Shown here one piece after another: positions 9,335 to 18,314 of a DNA stretch of 60,083 nt. Source of the DNA: CAZQVA01 sp964596685 (GTDB lineage: Bacteria > Chlamydiota > Chlamydiia > Chlamydiales > VFKH01); contig CAZQVA010000013.1 in the NCBI GenBank assembly GCA_964596685.1, forward strand, positions 1 through 60,083, given 5' to 3'. The notes under the pieces are model-generated. The model saw only the letters and a program-made list of their open reading frames with translations, made no database searches and was not told the origin of the DNA. The translations under genes were made by a program, and so were the position numbers. Within the stretch, counting starts at the first letter, position 1; each line of letters opens with the position of its first letter.

Positions 9335-9758
9335 ATTTTAGAAGCAAATTGCTTTGCTTTTGTTTGCGATGTTGAAAGACAAGATAGCAGGTAAGAGCGC
9401 TCCAAAGTGCCATAAGACTGATAAGAGTGAAGCCAATCAATGCAGTTGTAAGGGCAAAATAGGAGGTTAGGGGAAAAGCCCAGGCAATTGTCGTGTTATA
9501 GGTTAAAAATGCGAAAAGAGCGATGGGAGGGATAAAGAGCAGCAGCAGAAGATGACAGGAACGATTTTTATACAAGCTGCGGTAGAGACGATAAGCTCCA
9601 AAGATTCCTAGAGTCAGGAGCATGCAAGCTCCTGTTAGGACCTCTGGTACTTGTAAGAGGACAAAAATGGCGAGGAAGAGGGGGAGGAAAACCCAAATAA
9701 AAAGGGTTAAGAGCCACCACGATTTTCTCAAAGATAGATAAGCCGGTTGAAAAGTCAT
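9333..9758 (-). CDS. Small four-helix membrane protein
   Basis: 141 residues with about four hydrophobic segments (WLLTLFIWVFLPLFLAIFVL, then near 45-60, 70-90 and 100-125) and a basic C-terminus. No family recognised. The start codon shares its A with the stop codon of the preceding gene (TAATG), implying translational coupling with the exported 103-residue protein. The stop codon lies at the very edge of repeat D1, so the original 3' end may have been altered by the element. Confidence 0.65.
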   Translation of the reverse strand: MTFQPAYLSLRKSWWLLTLFIWVFLPLFLAIFVLLQVPEVLTGACMLLTLGIFGAYRLYRSLYKNRSCHLLLLLFIPPIALFAFLTYNTTIAWAFPLTSYFALTTALIGFTLISLMALWSALTCYLVFQHRKQKQSNLLLK

Positions 9759-10069
9759 TATGAAGAAATGCGAGGTTGTGGGGACGGGTGCTCTTTAATG
9801 GGTTCAAACTCTAAGCGGAAAGACACTGGGCCAATATGAGCACTCGGTAGGTAGATGACTTTAACGGCGAGCGGTTCCTTTGTCGTTTGGATAAGATAGC
9901 CATCAGCCGTTTTTGAGATGGAAGTGATTTGTGTTGCCATGGTAAGTCTTTCAGTAAGTTCTGAAGACTGTAAAAGAGCCTGTAATTCGCGCAATTCTTG
10001 AGCTAAGGGGGGCAAAGCACCAAAGAGTGGCGTCGTGGCGAGTAGTGCCAATAAGAGTAAGCGTTTCAT
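9758..10069 (-). CDS. Small exported protein of unknown function
   Basis: 103 residues. A signal peptide (MKRLLLLALLATTPLFGA) is followed by a short helical stretch (LAQELRELQALLQSSEL) and a beta-rich C-terminal half. No family recognised. It is the first gene of a two-gene unit with the membrane protein at 9333-9758, joined by a TAATG overlap. The pair may work together at the envelope, which is inference from coupling only. Confidence 0.6.
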   Translation of the reverse strand: MKRLLLLALLATTPLFGALPPLAQELRELQALLQSSELTERLTMATQITSISKTADGYLIQTTKEPLAVKVIYLPSAHIGPVSFRLEFEPIKEHPSPQPRISS

Positions 10070-10160
10070 GAGTCACCTATTCGCTCATTTTTACACAGGG
10101 GAATCTTTTGTTGCACGCGTTTCCTGTTGTGACCAATAGCTTGGGTTAAAAACTCAAGCT

Positions 10161-10190
10161 CTTAAGAGCCTTTTACAAAAGGCTCTTAAG
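10161..10190. repeat. Near-perfect palindrome related to family B ends
   Basis: CTTAAGAGCCTTTT and AAAAGGCTCTTAAG form a 14-bp stem around a 2-nt centre. The inner part matches the terminal repeat of family B elements (GAGCCTTTTGCAAAA). It lies in the 175-bp gap between the exported protein gene and the SnoaL-like gene; no T-run makes it a typical terminator. The rest of the gap shows nothing else. Confidence 0.6.
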
Positions 10191-10244
10191 GTTAGGTAAG
10201 AATGCGGCGCATCTGGCTGTGTTTAGGCACCACAAAAAAAACTG

Positions 10245-10655
10245 TTAGCTTTTGGCTTGATCAGATGAAACCACTTCATCCCATGTATGTACATGGTTGC
10301 CATCAAAAGTGACGAATGCAGCAACATGAATGCGGATTTTATTATTGGCAATATCCCACAAGTCGACATCAAACTTTAAGGCTGCGCGGTTTTCGCTAAT
10401 GATGGGCTCTTGTAGAAATTGTGAATAAACAGCCTTAGGATACTGCTGGTGAATTTGTAAAAAACGTGCTGTGAGTTCTTGAGAGTTGTGGGCAGTAACA
10501 TGTCCATTTGATGAAGTGACAACATGAGGGCAAAAAACCTCTTCAATATGCGCGCGATCGACTTTATATCCGGCTTTTCCTGCTCGTGTAAGAAATTCAA
10601 AGAGATGGTCGATGTTTGCAGCTATATCTTGCTTATCTAAAATACGTGTAGACAT
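10245..10655 (-). CDS. SnoaL/NTF2-like protein
   Basis: 136 residues. The pattern of an N-terminal helix pair (FLTRAGKAGYKVDRAHIEEVF), a central exposed segment and C-terminal strands ending in a W (HVHTWDEVVSS) fits the SnoaL-like/NTF2 cone fold, a scaffold used by many small enzymes and binding proteins. The substrate cannot be predicted. A strong AGGAGG ribosome site lies 7 nt before the ATG, and TATACT at 10672-10677 (minus strand) is a plausible -10 box, although the -35 (TTTATA) is weak. It appears to be a single-gene unit. Confidence 0.6.
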   Translation of the reverse strand: MSTRILDKQDIAANIDHLFEFLTRAGKAGYKVDRAHIEEVFCPHVVTSSNGHVTAHNSQELTARFLQIHQQYPKAVYSQFLQEPIISENRAALKFDVDLWDIANNKIRIHVAAFVTFDGNHVHTWDEVVSSDQAKS

Positions 10656-10834
10656 GGTTGTGCCTCCTTTCAGTATAATCTGGATTCTTACATATATAAA
10701 AATTTTAGTCTACCATTTCTTGGGGAAATTTGTTAAGATTGTGTTAAATCTCTAATTGAGTGGATTGGATGCTTTTAGCTTTGAATTTCGATAAATCAAA
10801 GATGAAATAACCAATCTGCTCAATCGGGATTAAC

Positions 10835-10863
10835 CTGGATATTAGATTTTGTCTAAAGTCCAG
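10835..10863. repeat. 29-bp palindromic unit of family C (C4)
   Basis: A 29-bp unit bounded by CTGGA/TCCAG with the core ATTAGATTTTGTCTAAAG. It matches the ends of the longer family C elements (37767-37927, 43681-43842) and the solo copy at 35584-35612. It lies 24 nt upstream of the ATG of the next gene, so it is in the leader or promoter region. Confidence 0.65.
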
Positions 10864-10887
10864 ATTAAATGGAGAAGGAGGGTTTCC

Positions 10888-12012
10888 ATGAATCATTTAA
10901 CATTAGAGGCTATGCGATGGGCAGCTTATCCAGATCAGCACCCAGGAAGGTCGGAGGATCTACAAAGTACAAGGCTCTTTAACGCGGCAGATATTTTGGT
11001 ACAGGGAGGAAAAACCTTAGGTGGCATTGTCAATGTGGCTTGTCTTGCACAGCGAAGCGTACAGGCTGTCGGACGTTGCGCTGCGGGCATACTCGGCGGT
11101 GCTGTAGAAGGAGTAACGGAGAGTAATTTTGAAAAGGATGTGCATTTCAAAGCGCGTCAATTTCGGTGGTTACAACTCAATAAAGCCGCAGTGGACTTAA
11201 TGCATGCTTGTACAATGGGGGCGGCTATTCCTTTGGATCTCGTGCTGCGCATTTATACAATTCTTATGGAATCAGGTGGGCTCGTTCAACCTGAGATTGG
11301 TAGGAAAATGCGTATGTTGATTCAAATGCGACCAATTGTAGATATTGAAGGAGCACTCACAGAAAGGCTCCTCCCTCAACGGCAAGAGCCAGACAAGGGC
11401 CTTACTCGCGCGCAACGCTGGGTAAATGAATCAATCTCTGCACTGTTGAAAGATTGGTTAGAAGAATTACAGGAGGGATATTGGACTCAAGAGGTTGATC
11501 ACTGGATTCTGCATTTGAGAATTGATGCTGTCAGAGCGTGTAGTGAGACATTAAGAAGCTTTGAGCCCATTCTTCATGGGGAAGAAAAATTGAAGCTCAT
11601 TCGTCAGTTAGACCATTGGTTTCGCTTGAGCAAGCAGCTTGCTGAAGAGGACACAAAAGCCACAGTGGCAAAAAGAGAAATTGCTGTGCAAAAAGAATTT
11701 TATCACTACGTCCACCAAACGGCTGCACCACAAGAGAGCTGGCCTAAAATACCACCTGAAACAACAATCACTTCAACCATGGGGGCATATAGTGCAATAA
11801 AAATGCAATGTCAACCGCGGGAATTAGTGATTAAACAGGTTAGAGCCACTTTAGCAGAGGCGACAATCATTGATGATGCTCCTGACGCTGCTGAAAAAAG
11901 CTTTAAAAAAGATCTTCTTCAGAAACATTTGAAGGAGATGGAGGAGTTTGCGGCAAAAGTCCGCGTTGCTGGCATGCAACCAGATGGGCGTAATGTCCGC
12001 GGCGTTCCATGA
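10888..12012 (+). CDS. Protein of unknown function, mainly helical
   Basis: 374 residues from the ATG at 10888, chosen because AAGGAGG lies 6 nt upstream; the longer frame would need a TTG inside the family C repeat. Residues about 40-80 contain a Gly/Ala-rich weakly hydrophobic stretch (VGRCAAGILGGAVEGV) and there is a second hydrophobic run near 105-125. The rest is amphipathic helix with a charged C-terminus. No family recognised. Its last 110 bp overlap the 3' end of the ABC exporter gene on the other strand. An effector or inclusion-related role is possible in a chlamydial setting but unsupported. Confidence 0.6.
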   Translation: MNHLTLEAMRWAAYPDQHPGRSEDLQSTRLFNAADILVQGGKTLGGIVNVACLAQRSVQAVGRCAAGILGGAVEGVTESNFEKDVHFKARQFRWLQLNKAAVDLMHACTMGAAIPLDLVLRIYTILMESGGLVQPEIGRKMRMLIQMRPIVDIEGALTERLLPQRQEPDKGLTRAQRWVNESISALLKDWLEELQEGYWTQEVDHWILHLRIDAVRACSETLRSFEPILHGEEKLKLIRQLDHWFRLSKQLAEEDTKATVAKREIAVQKEFYHYVHQTAAPQESWPKIPPETTITSTMGAYSAIKMQCQPRELVIKQVRATLAEATIIDDAPDAAEKSFKKDLLQKHLKEMEEFAAKVRVAGMQPDGRNVRGVP

Positions 12013-13723
12013 GTTCAGCGGGAGTGCCATCCTCAACAATTATGCCGCGGTCGAACACAAGAATGCGATCCATATGTGCAAGGGTAGAGAGTCGATGAGC
12101 GATCACCAGCGTGGTGCGCCCTTGCATAAGTGTATCTAATCCAGCCTGAATTTCATGTTCCGTGGCAGTGTCAAGAGCCGAAGTAGCCTCATCTAAAATG
12201 AGAATAGGTGCTTTTTCTAAAAAGGCGCGTGCAATAGCGATACGTTGTCTTTGGCCTCCCGACAGGCGGGCCCCTCGTTCACCTACAATGGTATGATAGC
12301 CTTGAGGAAGCTTTTCAATAAATGCATGACAATGTGCCATTTTGGCGGCAGCCATCACTTCCTCATCAGTCGCTTCAATCCGCCCATAGCGGATATTTTC
12401 CATTATTGTGCGGTGAAAGAGGCTGACATCTTGCGGTATCAGGGAAATAGATGATCTAAGGGAGTCTTGTGTGACCTTAGCAATATCTTGTCCATCGATG
12501 AGGATGCGCCCAGAGGCGAGATTGTAGTACCGCAGAATTAGGTGAGCAAAAGTGGTTTTTCCTGACCCAGAAAACCCTACAAGACCTACTTTTTGTCCTG
12601 GCAGAATGGATAGATTCTTATTGCTAAAGAGATGTTCCTCTTCGCCATATTTAAAGGAAACATTCTCAAAAGTGATTTGTCCCACAGTTGCTGTAAAATG
12701 GCTGGCATGAGGGCAATCTTCAATGGCATAAGGCTCATTGATCAAAGAAAGCGCCTGTTTGCAGAGTCCCCACGATTGGAAGATAGGAGCAAATTCCATG
12801 CTGACAAACCATGTCATCATGGTAATATTCCATACCGTTGCAAAGATTTGGACCACTTCACCGGTAGAGATGACCCCTTTTTGCCATTCTAAAAGCATGT
12901 ACCAGGTGATTGCTATGCCAGCACCAAGAAAGCTTGAGATACCAAGGAACAGCTTCATGCGCTCACCCATCATCATTGAGCGGTGTTGAGCCTGAATTTC
13001 TTCCCTTTGCGCTTGCCACACGAGCCCCTCTTCAAAACGTGAGCGTGCGAATAATTTCACACTCATAAAATTCATTAGGGTATCAACAATGCGCCCTGTC
13101 AATGCACTTTGTAGTTTTCCATGTTCTGCTGCCACTGCTCCCGAGCGCTTTGCAAATGATAGGCAGATGCTTAAATGGAGAATCAGCCAAGCAGCTAAAA
13201 TCAAAGCGAAAAAGGGGCTGAGTGCGGCAAAAAGAACAAGACTAATGATGATGGCAATAAGAAAGGGGAGAAATAATTGAATGGATTCCTTAATAATGCG
13301 TGTCGATTCATTTGACATATTGGAAAGGCGGTTAGCAATGCTTCCCGCTTGATGCGTTTGGAAAAAGGCAACGCTATGCTTTTGAATGTCATGAAAAAGT
13401 CTCATTCGCACTTCAGCTTGTACTGAGGGGAGTAGACGCGCCATCATCACACCTGAAAGGCGGTAAAACCCTTCGACTGTAATCCAAAATGCAGCGCCTA
13501 TGAGAAGAGGCCAAAAAAGAGCGTGCCACATCACTGAGCGATCTTCCAGGTCGATCAGCGTGTCAATAATCCAGCGCGTGATTAAGGGGAAAATTGTTTG
13601 GTCAAAGGCCCATCCAAGAGAGAAAAACAGTGTGAGCAGTGCAAGAAGGCGATGTTTGAAGAGTGCTTTGAGAATAAATCGGATGACCGAATGCTCTAGG
13701 CGTATTACAGTTTTCTGCGACAT
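11903..13723 (-). CDS. ABC exporter, fused membrane and ATPase domains (MsbA/multidrug type)
   Basis: 606 residues. Membrane helices fill about residues 28-310. The ATPase domain has Walker A GFSGSGKTTF near 381-389, Q-loop IPQDVSLF, signature LSGGQRQRIAIARAF near 485, Walker B ILILDEATSALD near 504 and H-loop VIAHRLS near 541, all intact. Such half-transporters dimerise and export lipids, drugs or peptides; the substrate is unknown. The start overlaps the end of the TPR gene by 19 nt, placing it last in the uhpC-dnaE-TPR-ABC operon. The C-terminal 36 residues are encoded antisense to the convergent gene at 10888-12012. Confidence 0.9.
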   Translation of the reverse strand: MSQKTVIRLEHSVIRFILKALFKHRLLALLTLFFSLGWAFDQTIFPLITRWIIDTLIDLEDRSVMWHALFWPLLIGAAFWITVEGFYRLSGVMMARLLPSVQAEVRMRLFHDIQKHSVAFFQTHQAGSIANRLSNMSNESTRIIKESIQLFLPFLIAIIISLVLFAALSPFFALILAAWLILHLSICLSFAKRSGAVAAEHGKLQSALTGRIVDTLMNFMSVKLFARSRFEEGLVWQAQREEIQAQHRSMMMGERMKLFLGISSFLGAGIAITWYMLLEWQKGVISTGEVVQIFATVWNITMMTWFVSMEFAPIFQSWGLCKQALSLINEPYAIEDCPHASHFTATVGQITFENVSFKYGEEEHLFSNKNLSILPGQKVGLVGFSGSGKTTFAHLILRYYNLASGRILIDGQDIAKVTQDSLRSSISLIPQDVSLFHRTIMENIRYGRIEATDEEVMAAAKMAHCHAFIEKLPQGYHTIVGERGARLSGGQRQRIAIARAFLEKAPILILDEATSALDTATEHEIQAGLDTLMQGRTTLVIAHRLSTLAHMDRILVFDRGIIVEDGTPAELMERRGHYAHLVACQQRGLLPQTPPSPSNVSEEDLF

Positions 13724-14598
13724 AGGCTCATGCGCGATTCTTCTGCGGCTTTGGTAGTTGGAAAGTGTTCGATGACATATTGGTAGTACATTTTAGCTGC
13801 ACAAGGATGGTCTTGTTTTGCATAAAAATGCGCCATTTCAACCATATGGCAGGCAAAAGTCTCCTCCATTTGATTGTAGAGCCAGTGCAGGTAGGTGGAG
13901 CGGTGGTCTTGTGGGAAATGCTTCTGGAACGACTTAATATTGAGCATTGCCAGAGGCAAAAGATCGGGGTCATTAGATTCTGATTGGCATTCGCGATAAT
14001 AGACTTGTGCAATTCCAAAATAAGCGCACACTTCAAGTTCAGGGACATCGTAACAACGAATCACTGAATGAAAGCTCTCTAAAGCCTCCTTATAGTGTTC
14101 GGTGTTCATCTGCATGCAACCTTTATTGTAGACGGCATATGCGGCGATCTCTTCATTGGGTAGAAGAGAGGCGATTTGGTCGTAAATAATTTCGGCATTT
14201 TCATAATAGCCGCGGCATCCTGCGTTGAGGCGTTGCAGTAGTTGATCTGAATAAGCGCGTCTGCTCCAGAGATTTGCAATCACAAATTTGAATTGAAGGG
14301 TCTCTTCAAAGTGTTCAGGGATGGAAGCGCATGCCAAATAACGATCAAAAGCTTGATTTGCGCGGATCAGCTGACTGCAGTTGTAATAGCAAAGGCCTAG
14401 GTAGTATTGAAATTCACCATCTTTAAAATCTAAAGGACATACAGTCTCAAGTGTCTGCATGGAGAGTAGGGCATGGCCCCATTTACCCTGTTCCATATGG
14501 CAACATGCATCCTGCCACGTCTTTTCAACGTCTAGAGCTTGTAAGGGGAGGAGAAAGCAGCAAAATGCGGCACAAAGATAAAGGAAGGTACGTTTCAT
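13705..14598 (-). CDS. Exported TPR-like protein (CT546-like position)
   Basis: 297 residues with a signal peptide (MKRTFLYLCAAFCCFLLPLQA) lacking a lipobox cysteine. Several helical pairs look like tetratricopeptide repeats, e.g. AAYAVYNKGCMQMNTEHYKEALESF (given in shortened sense: YNKGC...EALESF) and CAAKMYYQYVIEHFP. The start overlaps the dnaE stop by 4 nt (ATGA). In Chlamydia trachomatis, as I recall, dnaE is likewise followed by CT546, a predicted outer-membrane-associated protein, so this is probably the same gene. A BamD-like or envelope-assembly role is conceivable but not shown. Confidence 0.75.
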   Translation of the reverse strand: MKRTFLYLCAAFCCFLLPLQALDVEKTWQDACCHMEQGKWGHALLSMQTLETVCPLDFKDGEFQYYLGLCYYNCSQLIRANQAFDRYLACASIPEHFEETLQFKFVIANLWSRRAYSDQLLQRLNAGCRGYYENAEIIYDQIASLLPNEEIAAYAVYNKGCMQMNTEHYKEALESFHSVIRCYDVPELEVCAYFGIAQVYYRECQSESNDPDLLPLAMLNIKSFQKHFPQDHRSTYLHWLYNQMEETFACHMVEMAHFYAKQDHPCAAKMYYQYVIEHFPTTKAAEESRMSLCRRKL

Positions 14599-17500
14599 GC
14601 TATACTCACATCAGTAACAAATTCGAAGCGTTTAAGTTCGTTGGTCAATTCTTCGTTGATCCGCACACCCCACTGACTATCAATGCTAAGATCTGCCAAG
14701 GGGCGTTGATCTTTTATAAACACCACATTTACAGGGTGAGAACCCCCATGCGTGAGGAAGCACTCTTTCAAAGCAAGGATGCGACTTAGCGTCAATTTCG
14801 AAATATCAAGGGCGATATGGAGTGTGTGATTAGCTGATTGCATCGTTGTCTTTTCTGCAGCCATTTTTTTTGCCATTTGAGAGCGTTTTACTGCTGCTTT
14901 CGCACTATCAAACGCGCGGTCGCAAGCGGCCATTTCCGCATCGTCCATGATGGTCAAGTCTTGTAGCCAGTGGCAAGAAATTCTATCACCTTCTGTCTTT
15001 TTCTCCACCTCCAAAACAGCGCACAATAGGCGGTTTTCTTGCAGAAGGTGGCTTACTTTCTCAAATAGTTGCGGCCAAACCATTGCTTCGATGCTATCAA
15101 TGCCATCACCGATGCGCAAAATAGCAAATTTCCGCTGCCCCTGCTGAGTGATGCGTACTTGCACACTTTCTACGATAAAGGCAACGCGAATAAATGAACT
15201 CTCGATTAGGCGGGTGATGTCGTGGAGTGAGTTTAGGGCCATGCGCTCAATTTGTGAACGGTACTCATCCATGGGATGGCCAGTAAGAAAAAAACCAAGA
15301 AGTTCTTTTTCCTTGGAGAGAAGAGCTTGTTTTGAAGAGGGGTTGGCAACTTCAGGAGGTGTTTCATGGGGGTTTTGTAGGGCAGATCCTACGAGATCAA
15401 AAAAACTTAGGACGCCAGCTGCTTTTTCGCGTTGTGCGCGAGCAGAATGATGTTGCATGCCCTCAATACTCAACCGCAATGCATCGCGGGTCCATCCGGT
15501 AAAATCAAAAGCGCCGGCATCGACCAGACTCTCGACACTCTTTTTGGTGATCTTTTTGGAGTCGATCCGCTCAAAAAAATCAAAGAGACTTTCAAAGGCA
15601 CCATTTTTAGTGCGCTCTTCGACAATCGCCTCTGCAGCAGCATTCCCAAGACCTTTGATGCCATTCATCGCAAAGCGGATCCCTTCTTGAGTTGCGCGAA
15701 ATTCTACATCAGCTTCGTTGACACCCGGTGGAAGAATAGGGATATGCATTTGTTGGCATTCGCGCAGGTGTTTAGCTACTTTACTTAAATCCGCGCTATC
15801 GCATGTCATCAGGGCTGCCATCCATTCTCTGGGATAGTGTGCTTTAAAATATGCAGTTACATAAGTCAAATAACCATAGGCAGCGGCATGCGATTTATTG
15901 AATCCATAGGCGGCAAATTTTTCCATTTTGTCAAAGATTTTAACGGCAACTTCATGGTCAATGCCGTTTGCCGTTGCACCTTGAAGAAATTTCTCGCGCT
16001 GGCGCATCATTTCCGCATGATCCTTCTTTCCCATGGCGCGTCTTAAAACGTCACCTTCCCCAAGGGAATAGTTTGCCAGCTTCTGTGCAATTTGCATCAC
16101 CTGTTCTTGGTAAACCATAATTCCGTATGTTTCTTCAAGAATTTCAGCCACGAGGGGGTGGTCATAGTCAATGGGTTCGCGTTTATGCTTGCGGGCGATG
16201 AATGAGGGAATCATATCCATAGGGCCAGGACGATAAAGAGAGCCAATCGCAATAATCTCTTCGAAACGGTCGGGATGAAGTTGTTTGTTTAATTCCTGCA
16301 TACCAGCAGATTCTACCTGAAAGACCCCTGTAGTACGCCCTTGACTGAGCAGATCAAATGTTTGAGGGTCGTCGAGAGCTAAATTCACCCAATCAATTTT
16401 AGTGTGGTGATTTTGGATAACGGCATCGGCTGCTTTTTGAATGCATGTGAGTGTTTTTAAACCGAGAAAGTCAATTTTTAACATCCCTACGGCTTCCACT
16501 GGCTTCATGGAAAATTGAGTCACTGCCATTGAAGAGTCTTTTGCCGTGCAGGTGGGAACCGTATTTACAACAGGTCCGCTACTAACGATGATGCCAGCAG
16601 CATGCACGCCCGTATTGCGAATCGAGCCTTCCAATTCTTTGGCTAAAGAAATGATGCGCTTCGCATCAGGATCCTCTTGAGAAAGCCTTAAGAGATCAGG
16701 GTCAGTCTCAAGAGCCTTTTCAAGCGTCATGTTGGGATCTTCTGGCACTAATTTGGCAATATCATTGACTTTTGCAAGGGGGATGTTAAGGACTCTTCCC
16801 ACATCCTTGATGGCCATTTTTGCTTTCATCGTGCCAAAAGTAATGATCTGTGCGACATTGGCATTGCCGTACGTGCGCGTCATATAATCAATGACTTCTG
16901 AGCGGCGGTCCATACAAATGTCAACATCGATATCGGGATAAGAGATACGTTCTGGATTGATAAAGCGCTCAAAAAATAAATTAAATCTCAAAGGTTCGAT
17001 ATCAGTAATTCCAATCAGGTAACAAATGATAGAGCCTGCTCCAGAACCACGTCCCGGGCCCATAGGGATAGACTGTCGCTTTGCCCAGTTGATAAAATCG
17101 GCAACAATAAGAATATAATCGCACATCCCCTTAGAGACAATAATCTCAGTCTCATACTTCAAGCGATCCACAACCACTTGCATCGGATCTTTTCCGGGAT
17201 ATTGCTCGGCTACTTTGGCAAGGCGTTCAGCTGTATAGCGCTTGACAATACCCTCTTCGCACAGTGTATGGAGATAAGCCACAGAGGCGGCTTTTTGTTC
17301 GTGCTCGGTGACTGTTTTTCCTGCAAGAAAAGGGGGAATAAAGACAGGATAGTGTTTAGTCTTAAAATCAAATTCCATGTGACATTTTTCAGCCACAAGA
17401 AGCGTGTTCGAGAGTGCTTCTGGGATGTCTTTGAAGAGTTCTTGCATCTCACTTTGAGATTTGAAGTACAATTCATGAGAAGCATATGTGCGTCTTTTGG

Positions 17501-18308
17501 GATTGGGGATGCGTGTTTTGAGATTCCCCATGGAATCCTTTTCCCAAATTTCTGTGACATCTCCAGCGCCAATATTGAGGAGAATCTCATGGGCGCGCCA
17601 TTCGCTCTGTTTGATGTAGTGACTATCATTGGTGGCTACGAGGGGGATCTTATGCTTTTTTGCATAGGCAATAATCAGTTCGTTGGCTTTATTTTGCTTT
17701 TGGATGAAGTCGAGATGCTGTTCGATCCACCATGGTTCTTGACGCATTCCATCGGCAGCAATTTGTTCGGGAGTCATGCCATGACGCTGGATCTCTAAAT
17801 AATAATCCTCTTTAAAAAGCGAGCGATGCCATTCAATTTCCTGTTCCATGGCAGAAGGATCATTGAGGGCATAGTAGGCAACGCTGCTGCTCAAGCATGC
17901 AGAAAGGCATATCAATCCTTCAGAATATTGCTGCAGCAATTCCTTGTCAATGCGCGGATTGTAATAAAATCCTTCAGCAAATCCTTTTGAGGAAAGAATC
18001 GAGAGGTTGCGATATCCTGTTGTGTCTTTTGCGAGTAAGATGAGGTGAAAAGCAGTTTTACCAGTGCTATGGCGGCTTTTTTCGAAGCGAGATTCAGGGG
18101 CAACATAGAATTCGCATCCGATGATTGGTTTGACGCCATTTTCTTTACACGCTTTGTAAAAATCAACGGCTCCATACAGATTGCCATGGTCTGTCAAGGC
18201 GACAGCAGGCATCTTGTCAGCAGCCGCTGCTTTTGCAATCTCTTTGACACTGGCTGTAGCATCGAGAATTGAAAACTGGGAGTGTAAATGTAAAGGGATC
18301 CAGGCCAT
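14595..18308 (-). CDS. dnaE: DNA polymerase III alpha subunit
   Basis: 1237 residues, the replicative polymerase of bacterial chromosomes. The PHP domain begins immediately (IPLHLHSQFSILDA, later LTDHGNLYGAVDF). The polymerase active-site motif PDIDVDICMDRR is near residue 460 and GPGRGSGAGSIICY just before it; helix-hairpin-helix and OB-fold regions follow, to the usual DnaE1 length. The ATG at 18306-18308 is chosen over the adjacent TTG. The ribosome site is weak; uhpC ends only 6 nt upstream and dnaE is likely translated by coupling. It overlaps the TPR gene by 4 nt. Confidence 0.97.
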   Translation of the reverse strand: MAWIPLHLHSQFSILDATASVKEIAKAAAADKMPAVALTDHGNLYGAVDFYKACKENGVKPIIGCEFYVAPESRFEKSRHSTGKTAFHLILLAKDTTGYRNLSILSSKGFAEGFYYNPRIDKELLQQYSEGLICLSACLSSSVAYYALNDPSAMEQEIEWHRSLFKEDYYLEIQRHGMTPEQIAADGMRQEPWWIEQHLDFIQKQNKANELIIAYAKKHKIPLVATNDSHYIKQSEWRAHEILLNIGAGDVTEIWEKDSMGNLKTRIPNPKRRTYASHELYFKSQSEMQELFKDIPEALSNTLLVAEKCHMEFDFKTKHYPVFIPPFLAGKTVTEHEQKAASVAYLHTLCEEGIVKRYTAERLAKVAEQYPGKDPMQVVVDRLKYETEIIVSKGMCDYILIVADFINWAKRQSIPMGPGRGSGAGSIICYLIGITDIEPLRFNLFFERFINPERISYPDIDVDICMDRRSEVIDYMTRTYGNANVAQIITFGTMKAKMAIKDVGRVLNIPLAKVNDIAKLVPEDPNMTLEKALETDPDLLRLSQEDPDAKRIISLAKELEGSIRNTGVHAAGIIVSSGPVVNTVPTCTAKDSSMAVTQFSMKPVEAVGMLKIDFLGLKTLTCIQKAADAVIQNHHTKIDWVNLALDDPQTFDLLSQGRTTGVFQVESAGMQELNKQLHPDRFEEIIAIGSLYRPGPMDMIPSFIARKHKREPIDYDHPLVAEILEETYGIMVYQEQVMQIAQKLANYSLGEGDVLRRAMGKKDHAEMMRQREKFLQGATANGIDHEVAVKIFDKMEKFAAYGFNKSHAAAYGYLTYVTAYFKAHYPREWMAALMTCDSADLSKVAKHLRECQQMHIPILPPGVNEADVEFRATQEGIRFAMNGIKGLGNAAAEAIVEERTKNGAFESLFDFFERIDSKKITKKSVESLVDAGAFDFTGWTRDALRLSIEGMQHHSARAQREKAAGVLSFFDLVGSALQNPHETPPEVANPSSKQALLSKEKELLGFFLTGHPMDEYRSQIERMALNSLHDITRLIESSFIRVAFIVESVQVRITQQGQRKFAILRIGDGIDSIEAMVWPQLFEKVSHLLQENRLLCAVLEVEKKTEGDRISCHWLQDLTIMDDAEMAACDRAFDSAKAAVKRSQMAKKMAAEKTTMQSANHTLHIALDISKLTLSRILALKECFLTHGGSHPVNVVFIKDQRPLADLSIDSQWGVRINEELTNELKRFEFVTDVSIA

Positions 18309-18314
18309 CAAAGT

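Noticed and set aside
10849..10887. Upstream extension of the 374-residue protein starting at TTG
   Set aside because: It lies in a family C repeat; the ATG at 10888 has a strong AAGGAGG at correct spacing.
17178..17798. 206-residue open frame antisense to dnaE
   Set aside because: It is a shadow of the conserved dnaE coding frame and shows no protein features of its own.
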